From the NCBI GenBank assembly GCA_036872755.1, contig JAVHNS010000009.1, forward strand, positions 310,001 to 374,000: a stretch of 64,000 nucleotides of DNA, read 5' to 3'. Under the pieces are notes generated by a model. It did not search any database. It worked only from the letters and a program-made list of their open reading frames with translations, and was not told the DNA's origin. This document shows, piece after piece, positions 9,984-21,133 of this stretch. Source of the stretch: Orbilia blumenaviensis (taxonomy: Eukaryota > Ascomycota > Orbiliomycetes > Orbiliales > Orbiliaceae). The position numbers and the translations under genes are program-made. How positions within the stretch are numbered: the first letter of the stretch is position 1; every line of letters starts with the position of its first letter.

Positions 9984-12300
9984 ATGGATCCACTCTCGTC
10001 GTCATCGTCATCAGCATCGCCGCAGCCGCAGCGATCGTCGGTTGCCACGCTCAAGAGCCGCCTCGAGCTGGGCCACATCCGCGTTGGGCCTCCCTCCCCC
10101 TCCTCCTCCGCCCCCCAGACCGTCCGCCGATCCTCTGCTGCTTTCGATGCTGTTGCTGCTTCTCCAGTCGGCACGCAAGCCGAGGCCGAGCTTCCTGCCG
10201 AGAACCACTATAACAATAACAATAACAATAATGACAAACCTCGAAAGAAGGCTCCTCCCCCACCACCTCCCTCAGCTCCCCCGCGCAAGCCATCGGCCAC
10301 TACTACCACCAACAACACCACAGTTATTACCCCGTCTCGTCTTTACTCACCAGTAGACACCCCCGTCTCGCCTTCTTCGAAACTTCAGGAGAGGAACTAC
10401 GACCGAATGGACGACCATCTCCAGAACACCCCATCGTCTCCTCCACCATATGCTCCTCCTCTGCCTTCGAGACAGAACAACAACATCATCAACCAATCCT
10501 CCAATCATATTCCTACTGCTGCTACTGCTGCTGCACCTCCTCAGCTGCCTCCCCGTCTACCATCGGGAACGACAACGACGGCAACAGCAAGGCCAACGCC
10601 TCCACCTAGACCGAAGCAGGAAACCTTTGCTTACAGTCTGCTCAAGAAGAAACCTGCTGCCCCGCCCCCAAAACCAGGCCAAGGTCGAAGCCTACCTCCT
10701 CCTGTCATCCCTCCTCCCGTTCCTAAGAACTCATGGGGCACTCAGAAAGAAGAACCACAAATTCAAGGGAGACGTCCCAGCCGGCCAACAATACCCGCTC
10801 GGCCTGAAACTACTACCGACACCGCTCCTCCTCCAATCCTGCCACCTCCAAATGCTCGTCCGTCTCTTCCTCCCCGAAAGTCCTTGCCCAGCCTGCGACC
10901 ACTCCCAACTACTACTTTGCCCGTCCCACCATTACCAAAACGGACACCCTCCCAGCCACTGATCCATCCAGTGCACCAGCAGGAACAAGAGCAGCAGCAA
11001 CAACAACAACAGGCAGAAGAACCCCCACTGCCACGGAGAAACATCCTCTCTATGGGATTTGGCGGCAAACAGGGTAAACTTCCCTCTCCGCCTCGGACAC
11101 CCCAACCCGAGACCAGGCCTCCACCAATTCCAATTGGTAGCCGTCCACCAGTCAGCACCCCCACCCTCAACACGGGCACAAAACCAACTTCCAATGGCCC
11201 TCCTCCACTCCCTGCCGCGAGGCCCGGCTCCTCTATGCCGTCGGGCCATCAGAACATTAACACGGCCTGTCTGAAATGCCGAGAATTCTCGCATGTTGAT
11301 GCCCATGCTGCCAAATTTCCAAGACACGCCTACGACGACGTTCAGCGTCTCGCTCTCGACCTGACTAGAAGTTTTGGCTCCGATACAGATAAAGCTCGAG
11401 GTAAGAATAATATCAAAATACCACCATTATTTATATATAGTGCTAATCGGATGAACAGTGATATTTACGTGGCTGCATCACAACGTCAGATACGACGTCG
11501 AGGCCTTCTTTAACAACAATGTCCAGCGATCAACTCCAGCAAGCACCCTGCGCACCGGCCTCGCCGTGTGCGAAGGATTTGCCGGCCTTTTCGCTGCGAT
11601 GGCCATGTACTCTGGCCTAGAAGCCATTGTCATTGGTGGTCACGGCAAAGGCTACGGTTGGAACGGCCCGAACGCACAGTCGATGCCTGCATCTCCTGGC
11701 GGCCACGCCTGGAACGCGGTTAGGATCGATAACGGCGTCTGGCAGACGATCGACCCCTGCTGGGGGGCTGGATACCTCTGCGGAGGAGAGTACAAGCAAG
11801 TCTTCTCGCCGCATCACTTCACCGGGACCAATGAGGAGTTCAGAAAGTCCCACTTTCCTGAGAACCCAGACCAGCAGTTCTGCGCGCAACCGATCACTTG
11901 GCGAGATTATTGGTACATGGAGGAAGGCCCAAGGCTGTACTCAACGATCTCTGAGCCGGAGTACGACTACGGCCGGAATACGGTTGAACCTGGTGTTCAC
12001 ACTCTGCAGCCGCATACGCGGTATAGGTTTAGAATCGCCAGCCCGTGTGAGCACCGGCCGGCGAACAATAACTGGGTCCTAATGATTAATAACGGACAGG
12101 ACGAGGAGGTTATGATGCCAGACGGAAGGGGTGGGTTTATAGCGGATATGACAACGGGTGCAAAGGGCTCGAAGGTTGATATGAGAGTGTTAACGGTGTT
12201 TAATAAGCAAAGTGCGAAGGGGATGACGATTGATAGATGGAAGAATAAGAGGGGTGCGAATAGCTGGTCTTATTCGGGACTTTGTACGTGGGAGGTTTAA
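9984..12300 (+). CDS. Proline-rich transglutaminase-like protein
   Basis: Exons 9984-11400 and 11459-12300 join in frame (58-nt intron, gtaaga donor, ctaat branch) to give 752 residues. Residues 1 to ~420 are disordered and dominated by Pro, Ser and polar runs with many PPxPP/PPRP SH3-ligand motifs, a short poly-Asn run and a poly-Gln run. The C-terminal ~330 residues begin HAYDDVQRLALDLT and form a transglutaminase-core domain: TWLHHNVRYDVEAF, nucleophile Cys ~510 in GLAVCEGFAG, His ~555 in GGHAWNAV and Asp ~571 in TIDPCWGAG. The C-H-D triad is complete, so catalysis (amide crosslinking or hydrolysis) is possible. The layout recalls fungal cytokinesis proteins of the Cyk3 group, which bind SH3 partners at the septum, but no SH3 domain is seen here. 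A role at the division site is inference. Confidence 0.85.
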
Positions 12301-12855
12301 ATCGGGGTGGAAAAGTTATTCTTTTTGTTTTTTGTTTGGGCATCTTTTATTCTTCTATTCTCTATTCTTTCGTATTATTTAGGAGGGGTTTATATATATG
12401 ATATATCTGGGCATGTGGAGGCATATTCGTGCGTGGCGTCATATTCGGCGGTTGGAGGGGTTGTAATGGGTTCAATGGGCATATTATCGTTTTTCATCCC
12501 AGAGTTATATAGGAGGCATTTGCGAGTTATCATTTTTTTTTTAGCATTTATCATTAGCTTTGGCGATATTACTCTTGCTGCTACAGCTCTTTACCTTACG
12601 GCTTGCTTTATGATGCTCCTGGTGATTCGGACAAGAGAGAAAAGGGAAAGAAAAACGGCTATGCCGTTATCATTGCCCCTCATAATGGGCCTACCAAGGA
12701 ACCCCGCCTTGGTGTATTTTGATCCAACCCCGCCCCACCCAAATAAAACAAAAAAAACAAAAGAAAAAAAGAACGAAAGAAAGAACAAAGGAAAGTAAAA
12801 AAAAAAGTAAAAAAACAAAGGAAAAATAAAAAAGAGAGTAATAGTGACCTCGTCA
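12301..12855. other. Intergenic region between convergent genes
   Basis: The 3' ends of the transglutaminase-like gene and the acidic minus-strand gene face each other here. The interval is T-rich on the left and A-rich on the right (about 12740-12840). A 163-residue hydrophobic frame (12307-12798, plus) starts with GTG inside the expected 3'UTR and is probably not a gene. Confidence 0.5.
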
Positions 12856-13704
12856 CTAACAACAACAGCACAGAATCCGTTGCAGGAGGCAACCCCGCTG
12901 GAGATTCCTAATCTCCGCTTCCCTCTCCTGCTCCGCGAGGAGCTTGTTCCAATACTCAGCGTCCTTTATCTTGACAGCCGACATAGTCGGCTGGACCTGA
13001 GGTTCGGCATCTATTATGCCGTCGAGTTGGGGGAGAGGGGGGAGTGGATTCTCCCCCACTCTCTTGTCGGCCACTTCTTCCCCCTCCTCTTCTCCCCCCT
13101 CCTCTTCTCCCCCCTTCTCGTCTTCGTCTTCCTCCTCTTCGCCCCCAGTCTCGAGTGACTGGTTGGCGAACATGTTGACACTGTCATCATCATCGGACTC
13201 TACCCCAAAGTCCGACGATGATGACAGGTACAACGAGGCGGCGGCTGGCGAGGAGATGCTGGAGGATGATGAGAAGTAGATCGATGACGAGGAGTCATCG
13301 TCTAGTGGGATATCGTATAGGTTCTCGATACCCGTGTGGAAGGTCGATGAGAGGTAAAGTGGTGGTGGTGGCAGCGGTAGGGAGACGGTGCCGTCCGTTC
13401 CCTGTTGGGTGGTGGTGGTGGTGGCTTCTGGCTCGGAGATGGCCATTGTCGGGTCTTGGAGATTTCCTTCTCCTCTTTCATCACCATTGGTGACTTGGGA
13501 GGTCTCGACTGGATTGACGGGCAACTCAGTGGTTTGGCCATCGTCGTTCTCATCATCGTCATCGTCGACTGTCTCGGCGGAGATAACTGGTGGGTCACAC
13601 TGTAGCCCTGGCAGGTCCTTTGGAGGAAGAGGTGGTGGTTGCTTGGTGGCACCGACGACCTTGACGGACAACTCGCGGAGGAAGGAGGTAATGTAGTCGA
13701 GCAT
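12856..13704 (-). CDS. Acidic low-complexity protein with C-terminal CCCC
   Basis: Not recognised. I start it at the first ATG (13702-13704), giving 282 residues beginning MLDYITSFLRELSVKVV; the longer open frame upstream has only a GTG. After a short amphipathic N-terminus the protein has proline motifs (PPPLPPKDLPG), several Asp/Glu runs, a central Ser-rich block and a long Glu/Gly-rich segment. The last ~45 residues are ordered-looking: a charged helix (YWNKLLAEQEREAEIRNLQ), then RGCLLQRILCCCC at the very end. A terminal run of four cysteines next to basic and hydrophobic residues suggests multiple S-acylation and membrane attachment. This is inference. It is not a CaaX box. Several Asp/Glu runs are encoded by repetitive GAN codons. 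Expression is unproven. Confidence 0.6.
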   Translation of the reverse strand: MLDYITSFLRELSVKVVGATKQPPPLPPKDLPGLQCDPPVISAETVDDDDDENDDGQTTELPVNPVETSQVTNGDERGEGNLQDPTMAISEPEATTTTTQQGTDGTVSLPLPPPPLYLSSTFHTGIENLYDIPLDDDSSSSIYFSSSSSISSPAAASLYLSSSSDFGVESDDDDSVNMFANQSLETGGEEEEDEDEKGGEEEGGEEEGEEVADKRVGENPLPPLPQLDGIIDAEPQVQPTMSAVKIKDAEYWNKLLAEQEREAEIRNLQRGCLLQRILCCCC

Positions 13705-14472
13705 TTTTTTTTGGTTGTCTTGGGGAGGGGTAATAGAGATATTCACCCTTTTTTAATTATTATTATGAGGAGAGCAGAGATGAGGAGAGGGGGTATAGCA
13801 GTTTGTTTTTGGCTTGGATATTGAGGATGAGGAGGGTTGGTTTGGTTTTTTTTGGTTTGGTTTGGAGTAGACGCTTTTGAGGATGATGAGGAGAAGAGGT
13901 GATGGGGAGAGGGATCTTGGTAGTGGGGGTAAATTTATACCTTGGGGGATTGGGGAGGGTCTTCATGTCGGTGTATACAGTTGTTTATTCCTTAATAACG
14001 AGTGATTGATGTCTGTGTCAACCTCTTCGTCGATGCTTTTACAATAAATCAAAATATATAAATATCTAGTGCGTTGAGTTATGTTGTATTTTTTCTGGTG
14101 CGACATCCGAAATAGGAAATTTGGACGTCTTTGGCGAGATCTGATTGGATGATGTACAGGGGTTCAAGGTTTCCTAATAAAGACAGCAGTAATCAACGTC
14201 TATGAAAACCCACACCCGCTCCAGTCCCGGCAGTGGGCTATACTTGTTCATTGTCCAGACTCATAATTATATTTGTATAATTGTGTATGTTCGCAGAATA
14301 TCTCAACATGCACCAGCTCCCCTACCCACCCGCCAGTCTAACTTTGACATCTATAAGCTGTATATGCCTATGAAAAAGAAACGCCGGCCAAATGCTTAAG
14401 CACCTACAAACCAATAAATCAAGCTAGAAACGCAAAACAAGAAAGAGAAAAAAACAAATATAAAAAAAAATT
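13705..14472. other. Gene-free interval
   Basis: This lies upstream of the CCCC-tail gene and downstream of the Ufd1-like gene, both on the minus strand. It contains ggttt repeats (about 13838-13864) and A/T-rich stretches, and no recognisable coding frame. Confidence 0.5.
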
Positions 14473-16728
14473 CTACTCATCCCGCTTCACTCCGAATTTC
14501 TCCAACCACTCCCTCGCTTTATTCACGGTATCCAATTCATCAGTAGCTTCAAGGGCTACTGATTCCACCGCTTTCGTACACCATTCAATCGCCCATCCAC
14601 CTGAACCCCGTGAGTCCTCCGTCAGACTCAGCATCTCCGCCAGATGTTTCCGCTTTGAGATCGTTTCGTCAACGCAGAAGTGGAGTGGGTGGGAGGTATA
14701 CCCTCCTAACAAGCCTTCCTTCGTCACCAGAGACTTCACTAGCACTGTCGCTTCCTTGGACGGTATTACCGGCAAAGACGGCTTTCTATTGACCCGACCC
14801 GTTTTGCACATTTCGTTCAAGCACCATGGTTTTCCGCAACCCTTCAGTAATTGGGTTAGGTATCTCAACTCCGCCCGTCTAGCGAGCGCCTGATTGGTAG
14901 GATCGTATTGCGAAGAGTAGAGTGGTCCGAAACACACACTGCATAACCCTATCTGCTGGTTGTCATTCGTCCTCGTTCTTGTGCAGTTCACGTTCCTACA
15001 AATCTTTGGTAGCAATTGGGATTTACGTTGCAGGTCGTGGTTTTTAAGATGCACCTCCATGTTTTTGAGCTGCACTATCCGCTCGCAGATGTGGCAGTTT
15101 GTGGTTCTGCCGCCACAGCTAGTTTCATGTGGTGATAGGCCGGTTATCGCAGCCGTGAAGTTGGTATCTTCCTCCTGGGGCACTACAAGATGGCAGAAGC
15201 GGCAGAGGATGAGCTTGTGGGCGCAGGTGGTGGTCTTATGGGCCGCCAGCTCGGAGAGTGAGCCGGCACTGTAGTCGCAGGATGCACACCTGCGAGCTGT
15301 GTGGGCGATGTCCATGTGTTTGTTGTAGGTGTCATGTTCTGGAGTGTTCAGGCCAAAGGCCTTGCACTCGGTGCAATGCCAATGGTCTAATTCAGTACCC
15401 CGCTTGAAGACCTGCCCACAGCCATGTCGGCATAGGATGTTGTTTCGGAAACAGAAGTTTTGGTGGAGCATCATAGAACGTTTGGGAATCGAGCGTTTAC
15501 AATTGGAGCAGGTCTCGCTGTCGGCAGTAGCCGCCGCGTCCGCCATTTCCTCGTCCTCGTCGGAATCCTGGTCGGTTTTCTGGGTTATTGACAATAGAAA
15601 CTTCGTCGGATGCGGCATTGGCTTCTTGGAGTTCGAGTCGATGAGGGTTTGTTCGTATACTTGGAGTGATATCCTGACTTCCTTTGCAGTTTTTATAGAA
15701 AGGTCGTCTGGAGGGATGACGATGGGGTTCGAGCCGTCAAATCTGGCCCATGTCCACTCCTCAAGCTTTGGGTATCCCTGCATTGTGTCTGTTGAGACTA
15801 AAATATCGACGGGTTCCTCGGGTACGCTAATCGAAATTGGCTTCGAACGATCCCACGACCTCAGGTTGAACCGCACGATATTGCCATCCGAGATTGTGCC
15901 TTCTTTAGGCCCGTCAAGGTTTATCTGGCCGCCGGAACTCGACTCTGCATGCCTACGGAGCTCGCGCTGGCGTAGTGATTCCTTTGCCTGTTCTTCGTTG
16001 AGAGGTTCAATGTCGACTTCAAGGTCAGTGTCGACGATGCAGATGGCTTCGGCGCCTTCAGGCTTCACCTGGTCTATTAAGAACTTGAAATCCTTCCCGG
16101 GTTGGTGGGACAGCCGCGGAATAGCCAAAATGTTGTTTACAGCGAGGGTTGTGAAGTTCTTCTGGAGGTGGTTCTCGAGGATGGGTTTCCAGTCTTCTTC
16201 GTAGCCTGCGTCGAGCGGGCGCAGTCTGGCGAATGTACCCTTAGGGATGGCCACGGCTTCGACTTTTAGTCTGGTGCCGTTTGGCCCTTCTACTACATCA
16301 TCTTCATCTTGATCACCCTCTTGTGGTTTCGGGCTACTGCCATTACTACTACTGGTACTGGTGCCGATAGGTAGCGCGAGGCTCTCTCGTAGGAAGTTGC
16401 TAAGGACGACCTGTCCTTCATCTGCTGAGAATTCTCGAATGCCAGCATACGCAGCACGTCCGGTTACTAAACTTGTGACACGGAAGGTGAGCGGGTGGGG
16501 CAGCTGTTGCTGTTGTTGGTGCGAGTCATTGCGTCTCGGTGGTGCATCCCACGAAGCTGGGTCGTAGGCTGGCGTTTGCTGATTAGCTGCAGCCTGTGAA
16601 GCTGCCGTCGCTGCTGCTGAAAGAAGGGACTCAAGGGCGGTTTGTGGCAGCAGGAGCTTGTCGCCGGTGAGGGTCTGTGGTGGGGTGGAGGGGCTGAGGT
16701 GGAGGGCCGAGGACCAGACGAGGGCCAT
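14473..16728 (-). CDS. Ufd1-domain protein with C-terminal zinc fingers
   Basis: Intronless, 751 residues. The N-terminal third has the Ufd1 double-psi barrel pattern: LTGDKLLLPQTALESLL, LTFRVTS, VLSNFLRESLALP, then VEAVAIPKGTFARLRPLDAGYEEDWKPILENHLQKNFTTL and FLIDQVKPEGAEAICIVDTDLEVDIEPL. Ufd1 domains bind ubiquitin chains and Cdc48/p97 in protein degradation. A central acidic stretch (DQDSDEDEEMADAA) is followed by a Cys/His-rich region with at least four C2H2/TRAF-type fingers (CSNCKRSIPKRSMMLHQNFC, CRHGCGQVF, HWHCTEC, CASCDYSAGSLSELAAHKTTTC). A later segment, YLTQLLKGCGKPWCLNEMC, resembles the AZUL zinc finger of UBE3A; this last likeness is my inference. It is longer than canonical Ufd1 (~350 residues) and belongs to a separate filamentous-fungal group. 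The run of Gln at ~70 is polymorphism-prone. Confidence 0.85.
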   Translation of the reverse strand: MALVWSSALHLSPSTPPQTLTGDKLLLPQTALESLLSAAATAASQAAANQQTPAYDPASWDAPPRRNDSHQQQQQLPHPLTFRVTSLVTGRAAYAGIREFSADEGQVVLSNFLRESLALPIGTSTSSSNGSSPKPQEGDQDEDDVVEGPNGTRLKVEAVAIPKGTFARLRPLDAGYEEDWKPILENHLQKNFTTLAVNNILAIPRLSHQPGKDFKFLIDQVKPEGAEAICIVDTDLEVDIEPLNEEQAKESLRQRELRRHAESSSGGQINLDGPKEGTISDGNIVRFNLRSWDRSKPISISVPEEPVDILVSTDTMQGYPKLEEWTWARFDGSNPIVIPPDDLSIKTAKEVRISLQVYEQTLIDSNSKKPMPHPTKFLLSITQKTDQDSDEDEEMADAAATADSETCSNCKRSIPKRSMMLHQNFCFRNNILCRHGCGQVFKRGTELDHWHCTECKAFGLNTPEHDTYNKHMDIAHTARRCASCDYSAGSLSELAAHKTTTCAHKLILCRFCHLVVPQEEDTNFTAAITGLSPHETSCGGRTTNCHICERIVQLKNMEVHLKNHDLQRKSQLLPKICRNVNCTRTRTNDNQQIGLCSVCFGPLYSSQYDPTNQALARRAELRYLTQLLKGCGKPWCLNEMCKTGRVNRKPSLPVIPSKEATVLVKSLVTKEGLLGGYTSHPLHFCVDETISKRKHLAEMLSLTEDSRGSGGWAIEWCTKAVESVALEATDELDTVNKAREWLEKFGVKRDE

Positions 16729-19700
16729 GGTTTTGACTGTTGAGCTAGCTTGTTTGCTTTCTGCCTGTTTTCTGCAGCTCTGTCACTCTGCAGCTGTGCC
16801 GGTCAGTACGTCACCAAGGACTCAGTATTCGATCTCTCGTTCGTCGGTGTGAGGTTGGTTAATGTTTGCTATAGAGCGTAGTGAAGTGGGTAGTGCTGGA
16901 TTGCGGGAAGCACATCAGCTCAGGCGCGTGGTTTATACGAGATCCTGCAGAGAACGCCGTTGAAAGGGTGTTTCTGCGTGATTGCCTGCAGCTGGCTAAC
17001 TACTAAGCTACTACGCATAAGCTACTGCTTGCTAAGCTTTGCGTTTCCAGCACGTTCGATCATCCGCCACTCCAACACAAGTTTCTGTCGGTCTCCAACA
17101 CAGTCATAGTGCATTTGAATGGTAGCGAATTACTTGGCGTTTTACACAGACAATCGTCTACTAGGTATGTTACATGATACTATACTTGGGATATTCAGAG
17201 CACGTGAACACATGGAGATGATGAGGAGAGCGGTATGTGACGACAATAATGATGCTGCAGGTCGCTGAAGCAAACAACTGCAGAACAAACATTCAAACCT
17301 ACGCTGCTGAAACGCTTGGACACCAGCACTAGTCCTGTCTGTGGTAGCGGGAATGCACGCTTCCAGAAGGCCCAATCGAAGGCTGCCCCTGGCACGTGGC
17401 ATCATCATCCTCTCTCTTGAGTCCGATCACCCTCTCGTTTTTTTCCCCTTCTTGATTCTTAGGGAGAGACAAGACGAGAAGTCACAGCGAGAGAGGCCCC
17501 ACGATAAGGTTCCTGGGGCGGCTTGGGGTTTAATTTCCACATCCACGGAAATTGGCGTGATATCACGGTCCTCCCCTGCTCTTAACACGACCACGCCGGA
17601 CGTGAACCTCAGTTGATGAATTCACCGACAACGACGACCTCTTCAATTTTTTTTTTATGAAGATTGTTTTTGTGGGCATTTCATTATGTGTGGGTTGGCT
17701 ATATTGTGTACCAAGCCTCCCCCCGACTCGCGACCTAACGGCCCTCTCCTTTAACTTTTGGTGCATGCATGGCAGATGCACTTGTAAACGGATGCGTCGA
17801 TTACCAGGTATATCATTCCTAGCTTCTGTAGGGTATGCAGGAAGGTAAAGGGAAGGGATATGGCAAAGAAACAGGGACCCTTACATGAATGTAACCAACA
17901 GGAAAGAGAAAAAAACAAAAACTACTATATTTATTAACTCTTCTGCCTGTTTGGTAGAAATAAATAAAAAAAAACAGAAACTGTTTGCAGCGCTTGTTCC
18001 TCCAACGGACGGGATCCGAAATCTAAGAGGTTTCCTCCTCTCTACGGTCTCTGCAACATCCGTCTTGGAGCTGAGCGCTGAGACTTAGCAATCATAACCC
18101 TGGCGCTAAACTACAGGGCAGCATCAAGCCAACAGTCCCAAGCTTGCAGGTTATGGGTGCATGGTAATTGGGGTATATGGATCCGTGGGTGGGCTTGTTG
18201 CAAACTTGAAATATGCAAAATGAAAATCCAACGGGTAGGATAGGAAACCCAAGGAACTTCGAAAATCGAATTCCGGGTTCGGATTCAATTCAGGTACGAG
18301 TCCTTTTCCTCAAGTGTGTGATATGATTGAAGGTCACTCTCTCTTGTCTCACAGTATACAAAGAGAGGGACAAAAAAAACAGGGCATTTTCCGTTTCGTC
18401 AGGGCGGATTGACATGAGCCGTCAATTAACCTATTAGCCTCTCCTCTCCTCGACAGGTACGTGCATGCAATGTGCGTCTGTAAATATGTATGCACCCCGT
18501 CGACGGGCTCTGCTCTGTGTTTTCTGTCAAGCTCAATTAGGCACGTCACGTTTCAGACCGCATTGTGCCTGAGCACTGACCAAATAAAAAAGTTAATACT
18601 GGAGTGATCATCTGCTCTTCTGCTTCCGCGCATAGCCCGTCTCTCTATATTACTTGAGTTGTTATATTATGCAGTTTGACGTTTCGTTATTAATCAGTCA
18701 AAGCTTACCACCAACAGAGAGGCAGCAATTCACAATATTATATATCATGCGACTTATATTGTATCTATCAATGGCATTTCTTACCTCCCCCACACTCTCA
18801 GAGAAGGGGTATGCGTTTGCCTGCCTGTATTTACTTCTATTATGATGGTGATAGTCTGCAAGTCAAGTCCATTGGTTCACCATTTGCAGCAGAAAAACCA
18901 CTTCAAAAGGTTACAGACGGGCTTGTTAGGGAGAACGCCCCTCGTTGAGTGGAGCCAATGGCCTTACAGTGGCACCATGGAACCGAGGGTTCTATTTTCA
19001 AACTCATCTCACACTTGAAAAAAGCTCTTCCAAACGGGGGCACTTGATAGAGAATTGGAGAAGGGAAAAAAAAGACACACATAAACTGGTGATATGTGAG
19101 CTGGGATTGGTGCATTCATCCAGATGCTAACATACGGCACTGCAATGCCGCATATCTTTATCAATAATTGAGCTTTCCATTTGACGCCAAATGCTCATAC
19201 CTAGGCAGAAAACGACCACCCACGTCAGATGACGCCTTTTTTTCTTCTCCTGTTCTGCTCCTTCTCATCCTTCTACGGAATAGGGCCATCGATTGTACGT
19301 ACCATACATGGATACCTCATGTTTGTGTGCGTGTGTGTTCCCTTGCCGTGATTCTCGCCATCGATCTCCTTCCCGCCCTCTTTTTTCTAAAGCAAGGAGA
19401 GGAGAAGGGCCATGTTTCGGATCCCCGATACGTATCTCTTGAGATACCGGCAAGATCTCTGATTTGCCCATGGCTCTGAGGGGGAGCGGGATGGTCTAAT
19501 ACGTCCGCATTCTTCTTCACTCTTTGGGAAGGGGCCAGGGCCTATCCTCTCCCGTGCGAGGGGTTCCTGTTGGCAAGGGTCCGGGTGGGTGGGAACTCTG
19601 TTTTTGTTCACACATTTTTTTTTTCTCGTTCTCGTCCCCAGTTTCCCCTTTTCGATGTCCAATGGGCGACGGTGCCCCTGAACTAAGACTAAATGAGGCA

Positions 19701-21133
19701 AGCCGAGTTTCTCTGGTCTGCTGGTTGGAGGTCTCCCGCGAGCGGACGCATGGGGAGCACACACACCGCAGGAAGGGGATTCAACGCGAAAGAGAAAGAG
19801 AGAACGAGGTGGGAGGAGAAAAGAAAGTCTGGTCTGGGCCTGGCTGGGTCGGATCGAAAAAGATCATGCCATGAGATGAGATGAGCGGCGCCTTTCTCTC
19901 TTCTCTCTTTTCACATCTGCTGTTCACTGCACTGTTCTGGTCTCTCTATTCTTCTCTTATAAAGAGAGGCTCTTGCTTGTTTCAAACCGTTTTCTCTCTG
20001 GGTTTTTTATTTTTATATCTTTTTTTATCACACAGGTGACGTTCACACTGTCATTTTAAGAGGACAATCGTTATTTTTATCTTCTGATACTGGATCTCTG
20101 CTTTTGGAGGGGGGGCGCGGATGTCAAAAGATGGTTTCGTCTCCTGCAGGTTTGCCCCAGGGAGATTTCTAACCGAAAGGCCTTTTGGTCCACGCAGACT
20201 TGTGTGTGTCTGTTTGGTGGATTATAACGTCCACAATTTTTGAGCCTACACAATACTACTAATTACTACTGGACTAACAATATTCACACGCCCCCTGGGG
20301 AAAAACAAAATACAGAAAAGAAAAAAAAAAGAAAAGTCAAAGCAAAAGAACTACTGTGCGGTGCCTTACTCAGGTACAGAAAGACTAGTAGCCTGCTTGC
20401 TTGGTTTACATACTTAAGTGTCTACTCTCGATATTTCTTCTTTTCTTTCTTTTTTCTTCTTTTCTTTCTCTCTTTTTGTTTTCCTTCGTTCTTTTTTTCA
20501 CTCGTTCACTTTCACTCTTTTTCATTTTTTTATATTTCTTTTTAGATATACGGTTATATACACGGCATATTTTCTTTTAGTATCCCAACGATAGTAGTTA
20601 TTTTATCTACCAGACCTCCTCGGGAAACGAGAAAACCTTTCCTTCAAACACTCTTTTCCTCATCTTCGAAACGTATCTAAAATACAATACCTACGACTTG
20701 GAAGGGAAATCAAATCTATTTCGAAATCATAAGAATTACTCAATACGGGTTTATATTTGCATCATCTATATCTACTACTACTACCTATTTGCCTCATCTA
20801 TTCATGACACTTTCGACAGTCCTTTAAGACATTTTATCAACGAGCCGAGAGGAATATATTACACACATCCACGTTTTTTGGCGCCCGACAGACTACTATA
20901 ATCAAATACAGGCACATCCTTGCGATATCTGCAATTACGAAAGACAACCAATCCTGCCTACCTGATCACTGTACTAAAGGATAGAAAGAAAGATAACGGG
21001 AAATAGGGCAGTTGATCAAGAGGGTGTGGTTTTTATAAGGGAGGAAAAGGGTTTATAAAAACACCCTTTTAATACTTTTTCCTTTTCCTCTTTCCTTCCC
21101 TCTTCCTTTTTTTTAAAAAAGACATATTCTATA
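16729..21133. other. 4.4-kb gene-free region between divergent genes
   Basis: This holds the promoters of the Ufd1-like gene (left) and the 21134 gene (right). No open frame of convincing length or composition is present. A strong pyrimidine tract (20430-20540) and further T/C-rich stretches (21070-21115) lie near the right-hand gene, as in leaders of regulated fungal genes. Long 5'UTRs or a non-coding transcript are possible but not shown. Confidence 0.5.

Noticed and set aside
12307..12798. 163-codon hydrophobic plus-strand frame resembling a membrane protein
   Set aside because: Starts with GTG, lies in the expected 3'UTR of the transglutaminase-like gene, and its hydrophobicity comes from T-rich sequence with a Lys-rich tail from an A-rich tract.
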